Source: Ghiorsea sp. (GTDB taxonomy: Bacteria; Pseudomonadota; Zetaproteobacteria; Mariprofundales; Mariprofundaceae). From it: a stretch of DNA of 6,105 bases. Positions within the stretch are counted from its first letter, which is position 1; each line of letters begins with the position of its first letter. The translations under genes were made by a program, and so were the position numbers. The stretch covers positions 1 through 6,105 of the forward strand of contig JAUZQX010000070.1 in the NCBI GenBank assembly GCA_030950765.1, read 5' to 3'. Shown piece after piece: positions 1-6,105 of the stretch. The notes beneath the pieces are model-generated. The model was given only the letters and a program-made list of their open reading frames with translations, was not told the DNA's origin and ran no database searches.

Positions 1-542
1 CCATTGAACGCATGGAAATCTTGCGTGACTTACGTTTGGGGGAGTTTGACATTTTGATAGGCATCAACCTATTACGTGAAGGACTAGACTTACCCGAAGT
101 AAGTCTGGTCTGTATTTTTGATGCCGACAAAGAAGGTTTCCTGCGCTCTGTGCGCTCGTTGATTCAAACCATTGGTCGCGCCGCACGAAATGTCGAAGGG
201 CGAGTCATCTTGTATGCCGACAAAATCACGAAATCCATGCATCAAGCTATGGATGAAACCTCCCGCCGCCGCGAAAAACAGTTGGCTTACAACCAGCAAC
301 ATGGCATCACGCCTTTAACCATTAAAAAAGAAATTCAAGACATTCTCGGCTCGGTTTACAATATGGATTATGCCCATATCCCTGAAGTTGCCGAACCTGA
401 AATACTCAATGATTACGACAGAAAAGTGCGCATCAATGAACTGGAACGATTGATGACCGAAGCTGCCGCCGATTTAAGGTTTGAAGACGCTGCCAAATAC
501 CGTGACCAACTAGCAAAAATTCAGTCTAAAGGTGATTCTTAA
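1..542 (+). CDS. uvrB: UvrABC system protein B, C-terminal part (5' end outside window)
   Basis: UvrB is the DNA-damage-verifying helicase-like subunit of nucleotide excision repair; it is loaded by UvrA and recruits UvrC. The frame is open from position 3, upstream of the ATG at 12, with Ile-Glu-Arg preceding it as in other UvrB proteins, so that ATG is internal and the gene is cut by the window edge. About 179 residues are visible, against roughly 670 for the full protein. Counting from the ATG at 12, helicase motif V (GINLLREGLD) lies at 17-26 and motif VI (QTIGRAARN, with its ATP-contacting arginines) at 52-60. A C-terminal UVR domain at about 139-171 (INELERLMTEAAADLRFEDA) is the UvrC-contacting helical hairpin. 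One oddity is Val47, where the family normally has Glu in RSERSLIQT. The stop TAA at 540-542 lies inside the 3' end of the opposite-strand gene. Identification is secure. Confidence 0.98.
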   Translation, partial: IERMEILRDLRLGEFDILIGINLLREGLDLPEVSLVCIFDADKEGFLRSVRSLIQTIGRAARNVEGRVILYADKITKSMHQAMDETSRRREKQLAYNQQHGITPLTIKKEIQDILGSVYNMDYAHIPEVAEPEILNDYDRKVRINELERLMTEAAADLRFEDAAKYRDQLAKIQSKGDS

Positions 543-1452
543 GTTTATAGTCCTCGAGTGAAGGAATCGTGTTAATCGTCATATCCCGTGCATCTCTATC
601 GTCCAAAACCGCACTAAGCATAGCTCTATTTTCTTTAAGTTTACGATATACTTGCCCATAAAGCGCATAACCAAAGTCAGAATAGCGACCACTCCAAGCT
701 GTGATACAAGCATTGCGCAATGCCAATACGCGCACAGGCTCCAAGGCCTTTACAGTTGCACCATGAGGATAACCTGTAATCACTGCAATCTCACCCAGCT
801 CATCCCCTGAACCACGCTCAGCCACAAAAATGTGCTTATCAAGTTCACTGGGGTGATGTAAACTTATTTCCACCTTACCTGCTAAAATTAAAAACATAAA
901 AGATGCTTCATCACCTTCGTGGATAATCACCTCACCCTCTTTAACATTAACATATTTTGCATTGTACAATGCAACTTCACGCACAGCCATGGGTAGGGTT
1001 GCAAAAACAGGGTTGACCGCCAAGGCACTCGCCGCAGCTCGTCGTTCTGCTAACTGCGTTGTCGCCCGAAGAAAGCGTTCATTGCTATCAAACAACATGT
1101 GTACAGTCTCTGCTGGAACAACATACAACTCACAATCATCGATAGCCCGAACCTCTGCACCCGCTGTTCCTTGGTACAACACTGAAGCTTCACCAAATAT
1201 ATCTCCGGGTGTAATCGAACCCACCTCATATACATCATCATCATGGCGTTTGTTGACCAGCAACTGACCAGATTTCACAAGGTACAATGACTCACCTTTC
1301 TGCCCTTCTTCAATGACAGGTTCATCAGCTTTAAAGGTTATAAGCTCAGCTGAACTGAATAAAAGTTGGAATTCATCAGGGTATAAAACACGTAAATCAG
1401 GAAACGTATTTCCTTGAATATCATCATGATTTGTCGTATTGGGTTGAATCAT
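526..1452 (-). CDS. Tandem cyclic-nucleotide-binding-fold protein, no output domain
   Basis: This is a predicted cytoplasmic protein of 308 residues with no signal peptide or membrane segment. It has two CAP-type beta-roll domains, at about 30-125 and 149-250. Each has the early glycine-bearing strands (EEGQKGESLYLVKSGQ at 49-63; HEGDEASFMFLILAGK at 178-193) and a phosphate-binding cassette (GDIFGEASVLYQGTAGAEV at 83-101; GDELGEIAVITGYPHGATV at 216-234). A helical linker lies at about 126-148. The cassette glutamates (E88, E221) are kept, but the arginine that normally binds the cyclic phosphate is Ala97 in the first domain and His230 in the second, so cAMP or cGMP binding is doubtful. The C-terminus (about 255-308) is helical and shows no helix-turn-helix, kinase, GGDEF or transporter motif. 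This argues against a Crp/Fnr regulator and for a protein-protein or scaffold role (inference). The ATG at 1450-1452 is the only plausible start: an in-frame stop lies at 1474-1476 with no start codon in between. There is no Shine-Dalgarno. The fold call is firm; the function is unknown. Confidence 0.88.
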   Translation of the reverse strand: MIQPNTTNHDDIQGNTFPDLRVLYPDEFQLLFSSAELITFKADEPVIEEGQKGESLYLVKSGQLLVNKRHDDDVYEVGSITPGDIFGEASVLYQGTAGAEVRAIDDCELYVVPAETVHMLFDSNERFLRATTQLAERRAAASALAVNPVFATLPMAVREVALYNAKYVNVKEGEVIIHEGDEASFMFLILAGKVEISLHHPSELDKHIFVAERGSGDELGEIAVITGYPHGATVKALEPVRVLALRNACITAWSGRYSDFGYALYGQVYRKLKENRAMLSAVLDDRDARDMTINTIPSLEDYKLKNHL

Positions 1453-1458
1453 TAAGCA

Positions 1459-1487
1459 ATTATCGATGAAATTTTAAGAAGCTGCAA
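1459..1487 (-). promoter_or_regulatory. Candidate sigma70-type promoter for the tandem CNB gene
   Basis: On the minus strand, TTGCAG (1487-1482) is followed after exactly 17 bases by GATAAT (1464-1459). The -10 box matches the consensus in 5 of 6 positions and the -35 in 3 of 6 (the key TTG). Only six bases separate the -10 from the ATG, so the predicted transcription start falls on or beside the start codon and the mRNA would be leaderless. This fits the absence of a Shine-Dalgarno. The call rests on pattern matching in AT-rich DNA and may be chance. Confidence 0.35.
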
Positions 1488-1491
1488 GTTT

Positions 1492-2505
1492 TTACTCATC
1501 TTTCTTGTCTTTCAACAGGTGAAATTTTGATTTTATACCCGAACTCATATGTACCAACTTATGTGAATCCACCCATATTGCCTCAACATCAGGCATACTT
1601 TCCACAAGAGGTAAACCTTTTTCAAAACCTAAAATAAACAATCCCGTGCTCAAAACATCTGCCTGCATTGCCGTTGGAGCTTGCACTGTCACACTCATCG
1701 ATTGCTCAGCAGGAAAACCTGTTTTAGGATTTATAATATGGTGATATCGCTTACCTTGATACATAAAAAAACGTTCGTAATCACCCGATGTTACAATGCT
1801 AGTATCTGCTGATATATCCAGCCAGCCTAGAGCATCTTCCCGTCTGGGGTGGCGAATGGCAATACGCCAAGGTTGGCTGTTGTGGTTGCCCAAGATACGC
1901 ATATCACCACCCGCATTGATAATGGCATGTTGAATGCCCAGTTGCTGCATCTTCTCCACACCTTTATCAATGGCTAAACCTTTGGCAATCGCACCAAAAT
2001 CAAGTTTAATCCCAACCTTATCTTTCACCCATGTCTGCGGAGAAATGCGATGAATAGCAGCAACACCTGAACGCGCTAAACTTTGTTGTACTTCAATCTT
2101 CGTCAATGGTACTGCTGGTGCTTTGTCACCTGAGAATCCCCAGCGTTTATTCAAATCGCCCAAGGTTGGGTCAAATGCTCCTTGTGTTTGTTTCCAGTAG
2201 CTTATGGATTGTTGTAATAAATTATCAACCGCACCAAGCAAATGAACAGGCTCGCCAGCTTTCGCCTGATTAAATATTTTCACTGTATTGGGAATATCAC
2301 CATGCGTAGTAAATGTGTTTTCCACACCCTGCATCACGGCTGCAGCTTGTGTAATCGCATCCAGCGCAACTTCCTCGGGCACGCCCGCCACGGTAAACGT
2401 GACAACAGTTCCTAGTATTAAACGTGTTTCTTTAATATCTTCTAAAGACTGCTGACAAGAAGGTAGCAAAAATAGGACAACCAAGCCCCATGTATATCTT
2501 AACAC
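1492..2505 (-). CDS. apbE: FAD:protein FMN transferase, ApbE family lipoprotein
   Basis: ApbE uses FAD and Mg2+ to attach FMN covalently to a Thr or Ser of target proteins such as the NqrB/NqrC and RnfG/RnfD subunits, acting on the periplasmic side. The 337-residue length is typical. A short N-terminal signal (Arg3, then a hydrophobic run) ends in the lipobox LPSC at 14-17, predicting lipidation of Cys17 and membrane anchoring. Family motifs run in order: FDPTLGDLNKRWGF (111-124), LDFGAIAKGLAID (168-180), NAGGD (197-201), HHIINPKTGFP (255-265) and ADVLSTGLF (282-290). D283 and T287 match the Mg2+ ligand pair spaced by four. The start is a GTG; an in-frame stop two codons upstream rules out a longer product, and a later start would lose the signal peptide. 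The GTG sits 9 bases after the accA stop with only a weak ATAAG-like ribosome site, so translation may depend on coupling to accA. No nqr, rnf or other flavinylation target is nearby in this window. Confidence 0.95.
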   Translation of the reverse strand: MLRYTWGLVVLFLLPSCQQSLEDIKETRLILGTVVTFTVAGVPEEVALDAITQAAAVMQGVENTFTTHGDIPNTVKIFNQAKAGEPVHLLGAVDNLLQQSISYWKQTQGAFDPTLGDLNKRWGFSGDKAPAVPLTKIEVQQSLARSGVAAIHRISPQTWVKDKVGIKLDFGAIAKGLAIDKGVEKMQQLGIQHAIINAGGDMRILGNHNSQPWRIAIRHPRREDALGWLDISADTSIVTSGDYERFFMYQGKRYHHIINPKTGFPAEQSMSVTVQAPTAMQADVLSTGLFILGFEKGLPLVESMPDVEAIWVDSHKLVHMSSGIKSKFHLLKDKKDE

Positions 2506-2514
2506 TGCTTATGT

Positions 2515-3471
2515 TTATTTCGTGCCAAAATCGCCTAAATCACGCAGACGCTGTTCACGCTGTTTAAGCAACGTACTTACAGGCACCTTCAATAGTTCAC
2601 CCAAACTTTTGTACAAAGTATCAGCCAACATCTCTGCTGCTTGCTCTACATTACGATGTGCACCTTCCTTCGGTTCATCAATAATTCCATCAATCAAACC
2701 TAGGTTTTGCATATCAACAGCAGTTGGTTTGAGTGCTTCGGCAGCTTCTGGTGCAAACTTACGATCACGCCAAAGAATAGCAGCGCAACCTTCAGGCGAA
2801 ATCACAGCATAGGTTGAAAACTTTTGCATATACAACCTATCACCCACGCCAATCGCCAGCGCACCACCCGAACCACCTTCACCAATCACAGTCGCAATCA
2901 CGGGGACTTTAAGTACAGCAAGTTCTTGTAAGTTGCGTGCAATGGCTTCACTTTGACCACGTTCTTCTGCGTCAATGCCCGGCCATGCACCTGCTGTATC
3001 AATAAATGTAAGCACAGGCATATCAAAACGCTCAGCAAGTTTGAACAAACGTAATGCTTTACGGTAACCTTCTGGTTTTGCCATGCCGAAATTGCGGTGT
3101 AACTTCTCTTTGGTTGTTTTGCCTTTTTGATGCCCAACAATCACCACCGAATGTTCGCGAAAACGGGCTATGCCGCCCACAATCGCGGCATCATCAGCAA
3201 AGGCTCTATCACCATGCAACTCTTGAAAATCATCAAAAACCAAGGGAATATAATCCAACAAATTCGGGCGGTCTGGATGACGCGACAACTGACAAACTTC
3301 ACTGCGTGTCGCCTTGGCATACACACGTTTTACCAAGTCATCACGTTTTTTGTGCAAACGTTCAACTTCTTCTGCAATATTAATATCCGCATCATCGCCC
3401 ATCAGTGATAACTCCTCAATTTTGGACGTCATCTCAGCAATAGGACGTTCAAACTCCAAATATGTCGCCAT
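2515..3471 (-). CDS. accA: Acetyl-CoA carboxylase carboxyltransferase subunit alpha
   Basis: With AccD, AccA forms the cytoplasmic carboxyltransferase that moves the carboxyl group from carboxybiotin on AccB to acetyl-CoA, making malonyl-CoA for fatty-acid synthesis. The 318 residues match the usual length (319 in E. coli). The N-terminal 60 residues are the charged helical region (FERPIAEMTSKIEEL; DINIAEEVERLHKKRDDL). The crotonase-type core follows: GDRAFADDAAIVGGIAR (87-103), GHQKG (113-117), NFGMAKPEGYRKALRL (127-142), AEERGQSEAIARNL (168-181), the oxyanion-forming GEGGSGGALAIGVGD (197-211) and VISPEGCAAILWRD (223-236). The usual TPGAYPG loop reads TAGAWPG (159-165); Ala at the second position is also known in alphaproteobacterial enzymes, so this is not damage. 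The ATG has a good AGGGG ribosome site six bases upstream, inside the last dnaE codons. The gap to the dnaE stop is 3 bases, so co-transcription and coupling with dnaE are likely. Confidence 0.98.
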   Translation of the reverse strand: MATYLEFERPIAEMTSKIEELSLMGDDADINIAEEVERLHKKRDDLVKRVYAKATRSEVCQLSRHPDRPNLLDYIPLVFDDFQELHGDRAFADDAAIVGGIARFREHSVVIVGHQKGKTTKEKLHRNFGMAKPEGYRKALRLFKLAERFDMPVLTFIDTAGAWPGIDAEERGQSEAIARNLQELAVLKVPVIATVIGEGGSGGALAIGVGDRLYMQKFSTYAVISPEGCAAILWRDRKFAPEAAEALKPTAVDMQNLGLIDGIIDEPKEGAHRNVEQAAEMLADTLYKSLGELLKVPVSTLLKQREQRLRDLGDFGTK

Positions 3472-3474
3472 CTT

Positions 3475-6105
3475 TTACCCCTGTCCTGCCTGATAAACTT
3501 TTCTTTTCTCAGCAAACTTCACTTGCCAAGGTTTACACACAATTTTTATGGATGATGTATCCATATGTTTTTTTAACCAGCCTTGGCTTTCTTGATGCCA
3601 TAAAAATGGGCTGGATAAGGTTTCTAACTCGGCAATACTGCCATCAGGACGGCGAAGCGCAAAGTGTAAGGGAACTTGCAGTGGTATTTCTGCACTTTCT
3701 GATACCTGATCTTGCGGTTTATCTATACAAAATTGCTGAATGCCATCAATCATACTTTTGTCCCAAAACATGCTGCTGCTGTGGATACACACTTTCTCAA
3801 TCAACTGAGGTAATATATGTTCCAACAGCACAACTTTTTCCGCAATTAAGACGGGGTTATTCTTGCTTGCATCCACTTTAGCCGCCAGCAAAATAACTTG
3901 ATCAGGTTGAATCATATCCCCACATTTTTCATAGGTTTTGGCAAATACAATCAGTTCGGCTGAACCAAACAAATCGTCAACCTGCACAAAAGCCATGTTC
4001 GCACCGCTTTTGGTGCGGTAATCGCGTACAGATGATATATATACAGGTAAAATCACTGTTGTTTCATGCTCTAGCTCATCCAATATACCCAAATTGGTAT
4101 CACCAAGGTCTTCAAGGTTTGCCAAATGTTCTTGCAGCGGATGCCCCGTCAGAAAGAAGCCAAAAACCTCACGCTCTGCCTGCAAGTTCTCACTCATGCC
4201 CCAGACTGGCACATCAGGAAATAAATCAGGTTCACTTTCACGAATCGTATCCACAGAAAACAGTGCGGACTGCCTATCATTTTGTTGTTTCCTGCGCTGA
4301 TTTGCAGTGTTAAGCGCAGCATCCAAGCCTTTGAGTCCTGCTGCAATATGTGGCACAAGCCCAGTCATGGCATCTGCTTTAATCAATGCCTCACCAATAC
4401 GTTTGTTAAAACAACCTTTAGGAATACGTGTAATCAAATCCTCAAAGCTCTCAAAAGCACCGTGCGCCTTCCGCTCTTTCACAATTTCGCGAATCGCAGC
4501 TTCACCCACACCTTTGATGGCCCCTAAACCAAAACGAATACCTTTGTCCCCATCGGGTGTAAACTCCCAATCCGACTCATTAATATGCGGCGCTAAAATC
4601 TCTAAACCCATATGTTCACAATCCGCAACCAAACCAGCTACTTTTTCATCAGAACCCATATCACACGATAACGTTGCCGCCATAAAAGCTTGCGGATAAT
4701 GGGCTTTAAGATATGCCGTTTGATAACAAATCAAACCGTAAGCTGCAGAATGTGATTTGTTAAACCCATAACCCGCAAATTTTTCCATCAAATCAAAAAT
4801 CTGCTCAGCCTTGGCAGGATCATGCCCATTCTTTTCAGCACCTTGCATGAAAATTTCACGTTGTTGCTGCATTTCTTCAGGTTTTTTCTTACCCATAGCG
4901 CGGCGCAACATGTCGGCTTGCCCAAGCGAGTATCCCGCCAATACCTGGGCGATTTTCATCACCTGTTCTTGATACAAAATCACACCATTGGTTTCTTTAA
5001 GAATAGGTTCCATTTCAGGCAGTGCATAAGCAATTTCTTGGCGACCATGTTTACATTCCACATAGGTATCCACCATGCCAGACTCTAATGGCCCTGGACG
5101 ATAAAGTGCGACCAATGCAATCACATCCTCAAAACAATCAGGCAAAAGCTTAACCAACAACTCTCGCATACCTTGAGATTCAATTTGGAATACCGCCGCT
5201 GTTTGTCCGCTTTGCATCAATTCAAAACTGGCTGTGTCATCCATAGGAATGGCATTAATGTCAAAGTCAGCCTTACCTGTTTCACGCACCAAACGCACTG
5301 CCAAATCCACCACAGTCAAAGTCTTCAAACCCAAGAAGTCGAATTTGATTAGTCCTGTTTTTTCAGCGCTGCCCATATCCCACTGCACCACAGGACTTTT
5401 GTGCGCGTCTTCTCCGCCTTTGGGGTCTCGGTTAAGCGGTGCTGTTTCCGCCAATGCCCAGCGCCCAATAATCACACCCGCCGCATGTTTACCAATATTG
5501 CGGTTCATGCCTTCCAACTTGAGTGCCAAATCAAACAAGGCTTGCACTTCATTATCTTCTTCGCGCATCGTTTGTAGCTTTGGCTCTAAATCCAAGGCTT
5601 TTTCCAGCGTGATGCCCAAGTCTGATGAAATCAACTTGGCAATGGTATTAATTTTACCCAAATCAATGCCCAATACCCGACCCACATCACGAATCACCGC
5701 TTTGGCTTTCATCGCGCCATAAGTAATGATTTGCGCCACTTTATCTTCGCCATATTTATGGGTGACGTATTCAATCACTTCTGCCCTGCGGTCACGGCAA
5801 AAATCAATATCAAAATCGGGCATAGATACCCGTTCTGGATTCAAAAATCGTTCAAACAAAAGCCCGTATTTGATGGGGTCTAGGTCGGTCACTTCAAGCA
5901 CATACGCCACCAAAGACCCCGCACCTGAACCACGGCCTGGCCCTACAGGAATACCCTGCTCTTTACCCCAAATGATAAAGTCGGATACAATCAAAAAGTA
6001 ACCAGGAAAACCCATTTGAATGATAATATCCAACTCAAATTTGAGCCGCGCATCATACACTGCTCTATCAGCATCGGGTGTACCTTGGACGATAGCCGCC
6101 CAACG
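3475..6105 (-). CDS. dnaE: DNA polymerase III subunit alpha, 5' end outside window
   Basis: DnaE is the replicative C-family polymerase of the Pol III holoenzyme, binding epsilon, the beta clamp and tau. The frame stays open to the window edge, adding 15 codons upstream of the GTG at 6058-6060 (an internal Val). About 876 residues are visible; comparison with the 1160-residue E. coli enzyme suggests roughly 300 N-terminal residues, including the PHP domain, are missing. Counting from that GTG: GPGRGSGAGSLVAY (40-53) and PDFDIDF (81-87, catalytic D82 and D84) are palm motifs. The third catalytic Asp is D241 in IKFDFLGLKTL (238-248). Fingers motifs include LYRPGPLESGMVD (319-331), LYQEQVM (362-368), MLRRAMGKKKPEEM (384-397) and FAGYGFNKSHSAAY (428-441). 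A helix-hairpin-helix region (about 510-565), the clamp motif QSALF (597-601), an OB fold (about 668-745) and the tau-binding C-terminal region follow. No catalytic residue is missing in the visible part. This is the housekeeping DnaE1 type, not the short error-prone DnaE2. Confidence 0.98.
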   Translation of the reverse strand, partial: RWAAIVQGTPDADRAVYDARLKFELDIIIQMGFPGYFLIVSDFIIWGKEQGIPVGPGRGSGAGSLVAYVLEVTDLDPIKYGLLFERFLNPERVSMPDFDIDFCRDRRAEVIEYVTHKYGEDKVAQIITYGAMKAKAVIRDVGRVLGIDLGKINTIAKLISSDLGITLEKALDLEPKLQTMREEDNEVQALFDLALKLEGMNRNIGKHAAGVIIGRWALAETAPLNRDPKGGEDAHKSPVVQWDMGSAEKTGLIKFDFLGLKTLTVVDLAVRLVRETGKADFDINAIPMDDTASFELMQSGQTAAVFQIESQGMRELLVKLLPDCFEDVIALVALYRPGPLESGMVDTYVECKHGRQEIAYALPEMEPILKETNGVILYQEQVMKIAQVLAGYSLGQADMLRRAMGKKKPEEMQQQREIFMQGAEKNGHDPAKAEQIFDLMEKFAGYGFNKSHSAAYGLICYQTAYLKAHYPQAFMAATLSCDMGSDEKVAGLVADCEHMGLEILAPHINESDWEFTPDGDKGIRFGLGAIKGVGEAAIREIVKERKAHGAFESFEDLITRIPKGCFNKRIGEALIKADAMTGLVPHIAAGLKGLDAALNTANQRRKQQNDRQSALFSVDTIRESEPDLFPDVPVWGMSENLQAEREVFGFFLTGHPLQEHLANLEDLGDTNLGILDELEHETTVILPVYISSVRDYRTKSGANMAFVQVDDLFGSAELIVFAKTYEKCGDMIQPDQVILLAAKVDASKNNPVLIAEKVVLLEHILPQLIEKVCIHSSSMFWDKSMIDGIQQFCIDKPQDQVSESAEIPLQVPLHFALRRPDGSIAELETLSSPFLWHQESQGWLKKHMDTSSIKIVCKPWQVKFAEKRKVYQAGQG
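3478..3482 (-). promoter_or_regulatory. Ribosome binding site of accA inside the dnaE 3' end
   Basis: AGGGG is formed by the last Gln and Gly codons of dnaE, directly before its TAA stop, and lies six bases upstream of the accA ATG. It fixes the accA start and makes ribosomes finishing dnaE available for accA (coupling is inferred). Confidence 0.75.
4258..4272 (-). other. Internal beta-clamp-binding motif of DnaE (QSALF)
   Basis: These codons read Gln-Ser-Ala-Leu-Phe, matching the Q-x-x-[L/M]-F clamp-binding pattern. They sit between the helix-hairpin-helix region and the OB fold, at the same place as QADMF in E. coli DnaE, within a basic and polar linker (NQRRKQQNDR just before). The motif should tether the polymerase to the sliding clamp for processive synthesis. 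The family role is established; the assignment here is by position and pattern. Confidence 0.8.

Noticed and set aside
12..14. ATG at 12 as a gene start
   Set aside because: The frame is open upstream and the residues before it (Ile-Glu-Arg) match UvrB, so this is an internal methionine of a truncated gene.
551..565. Possible terminator hairpin after uvrB (TCCT...AGGA)
   Set aside because: The stem is only four base pairs, is not followed by a T-run and lies within the coding sequence of the opposite gene.
962..1267. 101-codon plus-strand frame opposite the CNB gene
   Set aside because: The opposite strand carries two well-formed CNB domains; this frame shows only Ser/Ala/Arg-rich shadow composition.
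1459..1474. Imperfect palindrome around ATCGAT in the apbE-CNB gap as an operator
   Set aside because: The arms are short and AT-rich, match no known regulator site I can name, and the same bases are better explained as the -10 box region.
3462..3881. 139-codon plus-strand frame over the accA/dnaE junction
   Set aside because: It lies opposite the DnaE C-terminus and the accA start; its hydrophobic, Cys-rich stretches are mirror effects of the real genes, with no family resemblance.
4307..4699. 130-codon plus-strand frame opposite the dnaE fingers/HhH region
   Set aside because: It is a shadow frame; the opposite strand encodes conserved DnaE motifs in full.
5234..5722. 162-codon open frame on the plus strand opposite dnaE
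   Set aside because: It is antisense to conserved polymerase core sequence, has low-complexity Ser/Lys/Pro-rich composition typical of shadow frames, and shows no recognisable domain.
6058..6060. GTG at 6060 as the dnaE start
   Set aside because: The frame continues to the window edge, and DnaE should have about 300 more N-terminal residues including the PHP domain.

Overview
The window is an ordinary, fully packed stretch of a proteobacterial chromosome. It holds five protein-coding genes, two of them cut by the window edges, and no gene-free stretch longer than about 40 bases. The moderate base composition, a DnaE-type replicative polymerase directly followed by accA (an order well known in Gammaproteobacteria and found in related lineages), and a lipoprotein-type ApbE all fit a Gram-negative proteobacterium. 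I cannot name the genus. A gammaproteobacterial or zetaproteobacterial-type lineage is a guess, not a reading of the sequence.

Layout: positions 1-542 (+) are the 3' end of uvrB (excision repair helicase). Positions 526-1452 (-) encode a 308-residue protein with two cyclic-nucleotide-binding folds and no output domain; its last codons overlap the end of uvrB tail to tail by 17 bases. Positions 1492-2505 (-) are a lipoprotein-type apbE (FAD:protein FMN transferase), 2515-3471 (-) is accA (acetyl-CoA carboxylase carboxyltransferase alpha subunit), and 3475-6105 (-) is dnaE (DNA polymerase III alpha), cut at the window end so that the N-terminal PHP region is missing.

On the minus strand the order of transcription is dnaE, accA, apbE, tandem-CNB gene. 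The gaps are 3, 9 and 39 bases, so dnaE-accA-apbE look like one transcript that joins replication, fatty-acid initiation and flavinylation of exported proteins. The last gene may be read through from this operon. The 39-base gap before it also holds a candidate sigma70-type promoter placed so that the transcript would begin at or next to the ATG, and no Shine-Dalgarno is visible there.

I found no mobile element, CRISPR array, RNA gene, long repeat or clear intrinsic terminator. The most interesting item is the tandem CNB protein: both of its phosphate-binding cassettes lack the arginine that normally contacts the cyclic phosphate, and it has no DNA-binding or enzymatic domain. I see no evidence for a novel multi-gene system.
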